DNA from: Halovenus rubra
Lineage (GTDB): Archaea > Halobacteriota > Halobacteria > Halobacteriales > Haloarculaceae
Length of the DNA: 64,000 nt
NCBI RefSeq assembly: GCF_026586665.1
Contig: NZ_JAODIY010000011.1
Coordinates: forward strand, 184,533 to 248,532
Direction: 5' to 3'
Position numbers and translations under genes: made by a program. Of this stretch, positions 1-7,983 are shown one piece after another. The notes beneath the pieces were generated by a model. It worked only from the letters and a program-made list of their open reading frames with translations. It had not been told where the DNA came from and ran no database searches. How positions within the stretch are numbered: position 1 is the first letter of the stretch; every line of letters begins with the position of its first letter.

Positions 1-1031
1 TCGTAGGACCCTTTGTTCAGATGGTCATCGTAGGTTTCTCGAAGCGCTCGCAGGAACGTCGAGATAATGTTGTATGCGCTATCGGAGCGCCGGTCATCAG
101 TACCGTCTCCAGGGCCATCCCCGCTTGACGTTTCCGAGACGCGATGGGTCTCGCCATCTAGCTCGTCGAGCGCGCTCTCGATGGTGTTCTCGGTGACTGT
201 CCGCCGGGCGTGGTCGCGGGCAGCATCTTCGACGTTGTGGGCCTCGTCGAAGATAGCGATAACATCCTCAGGGTCCCGACCCAGCCACCGGAAGAACTGC
301 TCGCGTATCATCGGGTCAAGCAGATGGTGGTAGTTACAGACCACGAGGTCGACCCCTTCAACGCCCTCCTTGAGGAGTTCGTACCCACAGAAGCCCCGTT
401 CGTGAGCGAACTCATAGATTTCGTCGGGCGTGCGCACGTCATCGTATAGCCATGCGAAGAAGTCGGTCGTGTCACCGGTCAAGTTCCGGTAGTAGTGGTC
501 GCAGGTGGCACGATCCTCGAACTCCGCGAGGTCAGACTCGGCGGCGTCGAGTTCGTCCATGAGGGCCGAGCGGGCTTCGGTCGCTTCACTATCACCCTGC
601 TGGCTCCGCTCGAGGAGGTCACGTTGTTTGCCTTCGAGTTCGGCAACCTCCTGTTCGGTGTCAACCAGTTCGCGCGTGGTGTCGCGCAGGGCCTGGCACT
701 CCTCGTAGCCCACGTCGATGTGACACATCGAGTTTTTCCCCCGGAAGACGACCGCCCGCACGTCCTCGGTATCGGCGATGGCGCTGGCTTCACGGCGAAA
801 CTGGCGCATCTGCTGGTGGACGTTCGTGGTGATGACGACCGTTTTGTCGGTTTCGCGGGCGTATTCGAGCGCCGGCGTCAGTGACGCCAGCGTCTTTCCC
901 GTCCCTGTTGCCCCCTCAAAGAGCATATCTGTCCCGTCTTCGAGCGCGTCGTACACCTGGGCCATGGCCTCACGCTGGTGGTCGTAGGGAGCATCGTACG
1001 GGAAGTACCGTAGGTACGACGGATCTGGCAC
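1..1031 (-). CDS. XPD/Rad3-type DNA helicase, N-terminal part (cut by window start)
   Basis: The gene runs off the window, so only the first 343 or so codons are visible. The protein shows a Walker A motif (GATGTGKT) soon after its start, a DEAH-type Walker B (DEAHNVED), and a cysteine set between them (SMCHIDVGYEEC, TCDHYY, RGFCGY) that fits the 4Fe-4S domain of XPD/Rad3/DinG helicases. Such superfamily 2 enzymes unwind DNA 5' to 3' in repair. The chosen start is GTG at 1031 because a TATAAA box lies 25-30 bases upstream, which fits a leaderless transcript. The frame stays open further upstream but has no ATG there. An XPD-like helicase is near certain; the exact subfamily is not. Confidence 0.9.
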   Translation of the reverse strand, partial: MPDPSYLRYFPYDAPYDHQREAMAQVYDALEDGTDMLFEGATGTGKTLASLTPALEYARETDKTVVITTNVHQQMRQFRREASAIADTEDVRAVVFRGKNSMCHIDVGYEECQALRDTTRELVDTEQEVAELEGKQRDLLERSQQGDSEATEARSALMDELDAAESDLAEFEDRATCDHYYRNLTGDTTDFFAWLYDDVRTPDEIYEFAHERGFCGYELLKEGVEGVDLVVCNYHHLLDPMIREQFFRWLGRDPEDVIAIFDEAHNVEDAARDHARRTVTENTIESALDELDGETHRVSETSSGDGPGDGTDDRRSDSAYNIISTFLRALRETYDDHLNKGSY

Positions 1032-1055
1032 GGGCAGTGCTACGGTGTTCTGGGA

Positions 1056-1061
1056 TATAAA
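1056..1061 (-). promoter_or_regulatory. TATA box of the XPD-like helicase gene
   Basis: TTTATA on the minus strand lies 25-30 bases before the GTG start at 1031. This is the usual haloarchaeal spacing for a leaderless transcript. Confidence 0.55.
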
Positions 1062-1129
1062 CGACAGCCTCGAAGTGGCTGTATCCCTTTCATCCGAACC
1101 ATTATTTTGATGTAGACAAAATATGTGAT

Positions 1130-2104
1130 ATGGTGGCATGCCACACGAGACGGCAAACACTCCAAGCGGGGGTTTCTCTTGCCGGAGCCATTGCAGGAGG
1201 TGGCTGTCTCTCTGGCAGGTCGTCATCCACAGACGATGTTCTCACGCTGCGGGTTGGTTCGAAAACTTTCATAGAAAGTGATTTTCTGGGCCACCTCTGT
1301 ATCGAACTTTTAAAAGAGAGAGACGACGCTAGCATCATCAACCGTCTTAGTTACTCGTCGCCGACACTCGGGGTTTGGAAAGGACTGACATCTGGGGAGA
1401 TCGATGTTTACTGGGAGTACTCTGGGACACTCTGGCACGAAATCCCACCTAACCGCGACACGCAGTACTACGAACTAGACGAGATGTACCGGCACGCGAA
1501 AACGCTCACAGAAGACAAGTACGATGTCGAGGTGTTGTCGATGGCCCCGTTCAACAACTCTTATAGCCTCATCACAACCGAGGCGTGGGCGGACAGAACT
1601 GGTGTCCGCTCGGTCAGCGATTTTGCCGCCTACCTGAACGCGGGCAACACCGATACCGTCGCCGGCGTCAGCCCGGGAACGTACGAACGCGAGGATGCTT
1701 GGCCGGGAATGTTATCTCACTACGATATCCGCCGGGAAACCATCGAGGAGTGGGACGAAAAGCGCCAGAACGTGCTGTTGCTCCCAACCGGGGAAATCTA
1801 TTCGCGACTCGTCCGTGGGAGTGTCAACGTTGCGCTTCGGTTTACCTCCGACCCCCAAATCGAGCACTACGATCTGGTCGTCCTCGATGACGACGGCAAC
1901 TACTGGTCGGTATACAGCCCTGCGCCGGTCGTTCCGGCGTGGCTGTCTGCCGATTATCCCGAGATTCATGCGCTTCTCGACCAGCTCGGTCCTGCGATCG
2001 GTGGCGTCGACACCATCCGCCGGCTGACATCCGAGTTGCTATTCGACGACCGGGACGCGAGTGAGGTTGCTCGTGAGTTTCTCGCACAAGCCGGCCTGTT
2101 GTAG
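1130..2104 (+). CDS. Orphan glycine betaine/osmoprotectant-binding lipoprotein (OpuAC family)
   Basis: A 324-residue substrate-binding protein of the OpuAC type, which captures betaine, choline or similar solutes outside the cell and hands them to an ABC transporter. The N-terminus has a twin-arginine motif (TRRQTL), a hydrophobic stretch and a lipobox-like AGGGC ending at about residue 26, so it is probably Tat-exported and lipid-anchored, as is common in haloarchaea. The body begins LRVGSKTFIES and contains YWEYSGT, both typical of the family. No permease or ATPase gene lies nearby, so the rest of the transporter must be elsewhere or lost. It ends 2 bases before the convergent histidine kinase gene. 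Confidence 0.85.
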   Translation: MVACHTRRQTLQAGVSLAGAIAGGGCLSGRSSSTDDVLTLRVGSKTFIESDFLGHLCIELLKERDDASIINRLSYSSPTLGVWKGLTSGEIDVYWEYSGTLWHEIPPNRDTQYYELDEMYRHAKTLTEDKYDVEVLSMAPFNNSYSLITTEAWADRTGVRSVSDFAAYLNAGNTDTVAGVSPGTYEREDAWPGMLSHYDIRRETIEEWDEKRQNVLLLPTGEIYSRLVRGSVNVALRFTSDPQIEHYDLVVLDDDGNYWSVYSPAPVVPAWLSADYPEIHALLDQLGPAIGGVDTIRRLTSELLFDDRDASEVAREFLAQAGLL

Positions 2105-2106
2105 TT

Positions 2107-3981
2107 TTATCTGACTGTCATCGAAGACGGGCGCGTGTCTCGGCCCTCGGCGGTCGTGTCTGGCCGGTGCAGTGTGATACAGACAACTGAACCGTGAGGG
2201 ACCCGCTTGTTGATTGTCATGTGTCCACCGGATTCACCGACGACCCACCGGACCATCCACAGGCCGACTCCACTGGAATGTTGGAGTTGGTCGGCATTCT
2301 TCTCACCCATGATGAGAGCCCGTTCTCTCTCGGGGATTCCCGGTCCGTTGTCTTCGACGTATACCTCGACTTTCTCGTTTTCTACTTCGACGCGAACGAC
2401 GATTCTCGGGTTCTCTGTGTCGTTGTGTCGAATAGCGTTGTCGACTAACTCATCGACTGCTTCGACGAATATCGGCAGCGCCACGGCCTCGGCCGACTGT
2501 AATCCCTTGAAGGTAATCTCTGCGGATGGATGCTCTGTGGCGACGCGGCGACAGAGCGACACGATATCCGTCCCGACATCGGTCGGCTGTGGTGTCATGT
2601 TCTGTGCAAGCGCTACCGTAATCAGTCGTTGTTTGTTGACTTTCTCGATGATGTCATCGATTGTCCGTTCCAGCGTCTGTATCTCTTTTTTCACGTCGTC
2701 CGAGCAGAGTTCACCGGCGCGTTCGGCGTTCAGCTTTGCGACGGTGAGCCTGTTATAGATGTTATGACGGAGTAGCCGGTCGACTAGCTGGAGGTGTTCG
2801 TTCGTCTGCTCGACTTTCCTGCGTGCGGCTTTCGCCTCTTCTATCTGACTGACCAACTCAATCCGCATCCCGTCAATCGATTTGTACAGTGTGCCGAGTT
2901 CGTCCGACCGGTCGCTCTCTAATTCGACATCGTAGTCACCTGCTTCGATGGTCGCTGCCTTCGCCGAAAGCGTCCGAACCGACTGGACCGTTCCCCGCCC
3001 GATAGTCAACCCGAACACCAACAGTCCGAGAAGCGCACCGCCAAGCAAGATGAGCAGTCCCCATTCGACGGTCGTTTGAATCTGGTATGCGTCTTCGGCA
3101 GGCACGTGTTTGATGACGGTCCAGTCGGTTCCCTCGACCGGCGCATATCCGACGACAAACCGCTGGTCTAGTTCCGCGTTCTTTTGATGCTCTTCGAGAA
3201 AGCCACGCTCACCTGTGACTCCTCGCCGGACGGCTGTCGACCTGCTGGGCGCTGAGACATATGGCCCGAGATCAGGTTTCTCGTTCGAGGCAAATATGAC
3301 TATTCCGCTAGAGTCGACAACCGTCGTAAAAGAATTTTTGAAGGCCTGTGTCGCCTCTTTGCGTTCATCTACCGGTGTCAGCAAAACCAGGAGTCGCCCC
3401 GGAACTTCGTTGACTGGGCTGATAAACGCCATCACGTCTCGGCCAGTGGCGTCGGTGTATGGGGCGGAAATGAATACGTCGTCGAGAGTGTTGAACTGGA
3501 GACGCGGATGCCATGGCTGCTCGGGGAGTTGCGCTGTTGAGTTTTCACTGCTTGCTAACACCGTTCTGTTTCTGAAATCTACGTAATGAATCTCGTAAGA
3601 TGGGTCCTGTAGCCGCTCGTCGCGAACCGATTCGAGATAGGTATCGAGTTCAGTGGCGTTGTCTCTGGCAAAGATACCGTTGGCACTTGCCAACCGGGTT
3701 GCCCGTTCATTACCGTCAATCCACCGGGTGTGCTCCCTGGCTTCGAGCGTTGCGAGGTTCACAACCGTCTCTTCAACATTCGCGTCAAGTGTCTCCGATG
3801 TCTGGACGAAGATACCGGTCCCGAGTACCGCAACGAGGCTAAGAATCAACACAAGTGCGAGCGCAACCTTCAACAGATACGAGCTACGAACGGCTGCCGG
3901 CAGCCGTCGCAACCGCCTTATTCCACGCAATTGCTCCCCTTGCTCTGCTCCGCCCGCGTTACTCACGTTCTCTCTTTCCAC
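2107..3981 (-). CDS. Membrane sensor histidine kinase with extracellular Cache-like domain
   Basis: A 624-residue sensor kinase that would autophosphorylate in response to an outside signal. Order of parts: transmembrane helix at about 37-58, an extracellular region at about 60-300 resembling a Cache sensor, a second membrane helix at about 307-328, HAMP at about 329-385, and a dimerisation helix with the phospho-acceptor His406 in LLRHNIYN. The ATPase domain follows at about 500-610, with an N-box (VDELVDNAIRHN), DNGPGIP and GVGLWMVRWVV. The HNxxN form of the H-box is typical of haloarchaeal kinases. The start is GTG at 3981. No response regulator is adjacent. The GH2-like gene diverges from it 108 bases away, so the two may share control. 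Confidence 0.9.
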   Translation of the reverse strand: MERENVSNAGGAEQGEQLRGIRRLRRLPAAVRSSYLLKVALALVLILSLVAVLGTGIFVQTSETLDANVEETVVNLATLEAREHTRWIDGNERATRLASANGIFARDNATELDTYLESVRDERLQDPSYEIHYVDFRNRTVLASSENSTAQLPEQPWHPRLQFNTLDDVFISAPYTDATGRDVMAFISPVNEVPGRLLVLLTPVDERKEATQAFKNSFTTVVDSSGIVIFASNEKPDLGPYVSAPSRSTAVRRGVTGERGFLEEHQKNAELDQRFVVGYAPVEGTDWTVIKHVPAEDAYQIQTTVEWGLLILLGGALLGLLVFGLTIGRGTVQSVRTLSAKAATIEAGDYDVELESDRSDELGTLYKSIDGMRIELVSQIEEAKAARRKVEQTNEHLQLVDRLLRHNIYNRLTVAKLNAERAGELCSDDVKKEIQTLERTIDDIIEKVNKQRLITVALAQNMTPQPTDVGTDIVSLCRRVATEHPSAEITFKGLQSAEAVALPIFVEAVDELVDNAIRHNDTENPRIVVRVEVENEKVEVYVEDNGPGIPERERALIMGEKNADQLQHSSGVGLWMVRWVVGESGGHMTINKRVPHGSVVCITLHRPDTTAEGRDTRPSSMTVR

Positions 3982-4089
3982 TGTCCCCCGCTACCGGAAA
4001 GTAATTAGTCAAACAACTTATTGTTTTGTGTTACCGTGTAACATAAATTACCCGTAAACGCTATCACGACGGCGGACGGCGGGCGACAT

Positions 4090-5925
4090 ATGGTTGAGGA
4101 GTGGCAGGCGTCGGCAATTGGAGGCGGGTCGTCGGAAGAATATCCCGTCACAGTCCCGGGTAAGCCCGAAGTGCTGACCGGCCACGACGCTGTCAAATAT
4201 ACAACGCGCTTTCCGGATCCCCGCGGACCCGACGACGACGTGGCAGTCCTCGAGTTGCGCGGTCTCTATGCACACGCCGAGATAGAGGTGACAGGGGTAC
4301 GAGTCGACGGCGAAGGAGCCGTCGAACACGACACCTACTTCAAGCCGTGCCGAATTGCGTTTGCACCCCACGAAGACAATGAGCTGGCTGTGACCTGTCG
4401 ACAGCCGGCAGACCGGTTCGGCGGTATTTACGATACTGAGAGTGTCCCTGAACGCGAACGTGTTCCGGGAATCTGGTGGGGAGCAGAGCTTACGGGACGA
4501 CCGCTCCCATATATCGAGGAGATGCGTGTCCGGCCCGAAATTACCGAAGCGGGAGTACACCTTCACGTTCAGACAACGGTTGTCAGCGACGAGCCTCTCT
4601 CGGAACGAGTGACGTACTCACTCAAGCCCGAAGGAAGGTCTCGCCAGTCCGGGATGATGGAACGTGCACGTGTGGAGACGGACGCCCCGGGGCGGAACCA
4701 AGTCGAACACACCATCGAAGTTCGTGACCCCGATCGCTGGTGGCCTCGAGAGTTGGGTGAACAGAATCGCTACACACTGCGAGCAACGCTCGGTGACTCC
4801 GAATACTCGGTTACCACTGGTATCTGTGAGATCAGTCGCGACGGCCAAACGTTACGTGTTAACGGCGAGCCAGTTTCGATACGTGGCGTCAATCTTGTTG
4901 GCGGTACCGAAGACGATATCGAACGTGCTCGAAGTCTCAACGCGACTGTTATTAGGGCGCATGCGGCTGTCCTTCCGGAGGTGTGTTACGAACGGTGTGA
5001 CAAGGAGGGTCTATTGGTCTGGCAGGATTTACCGTTGACCGGTTCCGGAACGTTCGACACCGGGCGCGCGAAGAAACTCGCTCGGCAACTCGCACGACAG
5101 CGTGCTCACAACCCGAGTATGGCTGTCTATACCGTCCACGATGACCCAGCCGACCCGTTCGGAGATGGACTCGGCACAGGGTTGTTTGACCGGCTTCGAC
5201 TGCGCTGGCGTGCTTGGCGGTCCAGTTACGACCACACAGCCGCCAATGCGGTTGCCGATGCGTTTCCGGCGAATCGACCCGTGGTCCCTGTCGTGGGAGC
5301 ACCCGGCATCGGCGCAGATGCTGGCTCGTACTATCCCGGGTGGACCTACGGCAAGGGTTCGGATATCGAGAGTGTGCTCAGCCGGTACCCGACAGACATC
5401 GTCGCCGAGTTTGGAGCCGGCTCGGTGGTCGAAGGGAGCCAAAAAGCCCAATCGATTGCAGGATTCGACGCTGCGAAGCAGCCCAACGACGCGAAGACAC
5501 CGGCAGACTCACAGACATATCAGGCTGAACTTCTCCAGACAGTTACCGAACAGCTCCGGATAACAGACGTTGGCGCACTTGCGTTTGCGCTCCGGGACAC
5601 CGACGATGGAGGAATGGGAGTCTACGGTATTGACGGGACAGCGAAACCCGCTGTTGAGACGTTATCAAACGCCTTTCAGCCGATACAGTCGTTCTTAGCC
5701 GATCCAAGTCCCGGCGAGAGCGAGGTCGTAATCATCAACGACCTACCAACATCGTTCGACGTGACACTTTCGTGGACCGCTGGTGATGAAAGCGGCGAGT
5801 TTTCACAGACTGTTGGTGAGGCCAGTCGGTGGCGTGGTGGGCCAGTGCCGACTCCGCAAGGAGAGACGGTCAAGCTTGTACTGTCAGTTGGAGACCACCA
5901 TATCGAAAATCAGTACGATTTGTAG
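4090..5925 (+). CDS. Glycoside hydrolase family 2-like protein with altered acid/base site
   Basis: A 611-residue protein with the layout of GH2 enzymes (beta-galactosidase, beta-mannosidase, glucuronidase): beta-sandwich domains to about residue 250, then a barrel-like domain opening with NGEPVSIRGVNLV and containing LVWQDLP. The nucleophile position looks kept: IVAEFGAGS puts a glutamate at 440, like the SEFG motif of mannosidases. Where active members carry NE as acid/base after HPS, this protein reads NPSMAVYTVHDDP (341-353), with no NE pair. It may be a weak or non-catalytic hydrolase, or a sugar-binding protein. There is no signal peptide. TATA-like ACATAAATTA lies about 45 bases upstream. 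The divergent neighbour is a sensor kinase. Confidence 0.75.
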   Translation: MVEEWQASAIGGGSSEEYPVTVPGKPEVLTGHDAVKYTTRFPDPRGPDDDVAVLELRGLYAHAEIEVTGVRVDGEGAVEHDTYFKPCRIAFAPHEDNELAVTCRQPADRFGGIYDTESVPERERVPGIWWGAELTGRPLPYIEEMRVRPEITEAGVHLHVQTTVVSDEPLSERVTYSLKPEGRSRQSGMMERARVETDAPGRNQVEHTIEVRDPDRWWPRELGEQNRYTLRATLGDSEYSVTTGICEISRDGQTLRVNGEPVSIRGVNLVGGTEDDIERARSLNATVIRAHAAVLPEVCYERCDKEGLLVWQDLPLTGSGTFDTGRAKKLARQLARQRAHNPSMAVYTVHDDPADPFGDGLGTGLFDRLRLRWRAWRSSYDHTAANAVADAFPANRPVVPVVGAPGIGADAGSYYPGWTYGKGSDIESVLSRYPTDIVAEFGAGSVVEGSQKAQSIAGFDAAKQPNDAKTPADSQTYQAELLQTVTEQLRITDVGALAFALRDTDDGGMGVYGIDGTAKPAVETLSNAFQPIQSFLADPSPGESEVVIINDLPTSFDVTLSWTAGDESGEFSQTVGEASRWRGGPVPTPQGETVKLVLSVGDHHIENQYDL

Positions 5926-6236
5926 CCCCGCTGTGTCACATTGTTTCTCTACATGATTTTCTCCCACACAGACAAACAGTTGCAACTACGGGCAGGTTGT
6001 GAGGGCTAAAACAGTAGTTGGTAAACATATGCGAACAACCGTCACACGGGGTGTCGACCGGAATATTTAAACGCTATCCGAAAGAAGTAGCAGTTACCAG
6101 AACGTCCCAGCGTTCGGGAAGTACAGTTCGACGACCGACATGACAGGCAACAATTGTTATCGGCGTCAGCAACTCAGTAGCTGTATTGCCGCCCACGGGA
6201 CGGATATGGCATCGACCCATAATCAGAGGGACAATC
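5926..6236 (+). other. Intergenic region with TATA box and long untranslated leader
   Basis: No gene is seen here. A clear TATTTAAA box at 6064-6071 would start transcription near 6095. That leaves a leader of about 140 bases before the ATG at 6237, which is long for a haloarchaeal gene. A short frame from 6140 and an upstream extension of the next gene (from 6186) are both possible but have no support. Confidence 0.45.
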
Positions 6237-7127
6237 ATGTCAAAGGTACTCGAAGAAGCAAACAACATCGAAGTAACAGAAGAACAACTCGAAAACAACT
6301 CCAAAGGCGAACTTATCAAGCTTGCAGGGAAGCTCCGAGACCGACGAAACGAGCTAAACCAGCTGGCTTCAGAAAAAGCCTCTGCCCGTGACGACCTCAA
6401 CGCGAAGACGCGAGAAAAGGTCGACAAGGCCCAAGAGCATCGTGAGAAGCGCGATGAGCTCAACGAGCAAGTCCAAGAGCACAAAGAGGAACGCAACGAG
6501 CTCAACGCCGAAGCCAATGATCTCTTCGAGCAGGTCGAACAGCGCAAAGACGACCTCAAAATCGATGAGGGCAAGCAGATAGAGGAACTCGAAGAGGAGA
6601 TTGAGGACCTCGAATTTAAGCAACAGACAGAGGTACTCGACTCCGAGGACGAGCGCGAACTCATCGAGAAAATTGAGGAAAAGCGTGAAGAACTGCAGGA
6701 AAAACGCGAGAAGCTCAACCAGAGCGGTGACCTCGAAGAAATTGAAGAGGAAGCCGAAGAAGTGCGCGCCGAAGCCTCAGAGCACCACCAGAAGGTGACT
6801 GAGCTTGCCGACGAGGCCCAGGAACATCACAACCAGATGATAGAGGCCTACCGCGAAGCCGATGACATTCGTGACGAAGCCGACGAAAAACACGAGGAAT
6901 TCGTCGAAGTGCAGGAAGCCGCCGACCAGCACCACGAGGACTTCGTTCGTGTCCAGAAACGCCTGCGCGAACTCGACAAGCAGGAAGAAGAAGAAGAGCG
7001 GGCAGAGCGCGAGGAAAAGGAAGAAGCAGCGCGCGAAGAAGCCGAGGAGATCTATCAGAAGTTCAAAGAAGGCGAAACCCTCGACACCGAGGACCTGATG
7101 AAGCTCCAGAAAACGGGACTTCTGTAA
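6237..7127 (+). CDS. Long coiled-coil protein (COG1340-like)
   Basis: A 296-residue, very charged, almost wholly alpha-helical protein, rich in Glu, Lys, Arg and Gln heptads from about residue 15 to 270. It resembles the archaeal COG1340 coiled-coil family, once annotated as phosphoserine-phosphatase-like without firm evidence. No catalytic motif, signal peptide or membrane segment is seen. ATG at 6237 is preferred over the upstream in-frame ATG at 6186 because GAGGG stands just before it and the protein then opens MSKVLEEAN. The leader is long (see the region before it). A structural or scaffolding role is a guess. Confidence 0.8.
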   Translation: MSKVLEEANNIEVTEEQLENNSKGELIKLAGKLRDRRNELNQLASEKASARDDLNAKTREKVDKAQEHREKRDELNEQVQEHKEERNELNAEANDLFEQVEQRKDDLKIDEGKQIEELEEEIEDLEFKQQTEVLDSEDERELIEKIEEKREELQEKREKLNQSGDLEEIEEEAEEVRAEASEHHQKVTELADEAQEHHNQMIEAYREADDIRDEADEKHEEFVEVQEAADQHHEDFVRVQKRLRELDKQEEEEERAEREEKEEAAREEAEEIYQKFKEGETLDTEDLMKLQKTGLL

Positions 7128-7188
7128 CGCGATTGTCCCTCGCAAACGGTGGGGTGTGCCATTCCGTGTCGACAGCAATTCTGTAACC

Positions 7189-7207
7189 GACGGTCGTCTC
7201 GACCGTC
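7189..7207. terminator. Hairpin between convergent genes
   Basis: GACGGTC and GACCGTC form a perfect 7-bp stem with a 5-base loop. A second small repeat (AGTCCA/TGGACT, 7232-7250) follows. It lies between the coiled-coil gene and the convergent cluster, so it could end transcription, but no T-run follows. Nothing else is seen in 7128-7415. Confidence 0.3.
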
Positions 7208-7415
7208 TGACGCCACCCCGTTTATCACTCTAGTCCAATTAGAGTGGACTTCTCTCATCTGTGAGGCGAGGCTCCGTAATAATTGCCTCGGGGACCTCTC
7301 TCGTTTCAGTCTCCTAGAAGTCAACGTGGCTGTTTAGCTCAGTAAGTCGGTCGTCACTCAGGTGTGAACTACTACACAGATATCGATGTTACATCGACGA
7401 CAGTCACGGCATTGG

Positions 7416-7940
7416 TCACACAGCGACGAGTACAACAACCTTCCCATCAAGTTCTAATTTTCGGATACGGAGTGTTCCGCTTGCAGGTTGCCACTCCGGT
7501 GTCTGATCCCAGAGATTTCTTCGCACCTCACTGACCGCACCGTGCAGGTCAGCTTCAGTGAGTCCAGCAAACTGTGGACGATTTAGTGCCACCGAGGGTG
7601 GTGTTCCATCAAGGAGTGCAAACAGTGCTGCCTGTTTGGTTGTGTTGCTCACGGCAGCAACCGGAGTAATTGGTCCGAACGTGATAGACGCATGTGCAGT
7701 TCCACCACCATTTCGCATCGAGAGTCGAGACATGTCAACCCGAACTTCCTCTGCGTCATGCTCGTAGCTGGCTCCGGCGACCTCCGTACTCCCAGCGACT
7801 CTATCGATGGTGTTAGCCACAGCAGTTGCATCCGGCGGCGGTTGTGTTGGAAGCGAGAGAGCAACACTGGCGATAGCGATTGTCGCAAACGCAACACCGA
7901 GCCACATATACCAGGCGTCAATTGGTGTCTCAAACTCCAT
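7416..7940 (-). CDS. Pilin-like membrane-anchored protein (DUF7283-like)
   Basis: A 174-residue protein with one N-terminal membrane helix (about 12-31, YMWLGVAFATIAIASVALSL) and an outside domain with little charge at its start. It resembles the short haloarchaeal proteins annotated DUF7283, found beside type IV pilus-like genes; that number is from memory. The frame is open upstream to 8102 but ATG 7940 is chosen. A strong TATTTAAA box sits 24-31 bases before it, and the longer form would overlap the previous gene. It is the last gene of the cluster and seems to have its own promoter. Function unknown. Confidence 0.7.
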   Translation of the reverse strand: MEFETPIDAWYMWLGVAFATIAIASVALSLPTQPPPDATAVANTIDRVAGSTEVAGASYEHDAEEVRVDMSRLSMRNGGGTAHASITFGPITPVAAVSNTTKQAALFALLDGTPPSVALNRPQFAGLTEADLHGAVSEVRRNLWDQTPEWQPASGTLRIRKLELDGKVVVLVAV

Positions 7941-7963
7941 ACTGCCATTTGCACGAGGTATCG

Positions 7964-7971
7964 TATTTAAA
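7964..7971 (-). promoter_or_regulatory. TATA box of the DUF7283-like gene
   Basis: TTTAAATA on the minus strand, 24-31 bases before the ATG at 7940. It sits in the 43-base gap after the large secreted protein gene. Confidence 0.5.
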
Positions 7972-7983
7972 AGAGCGGCTCTC

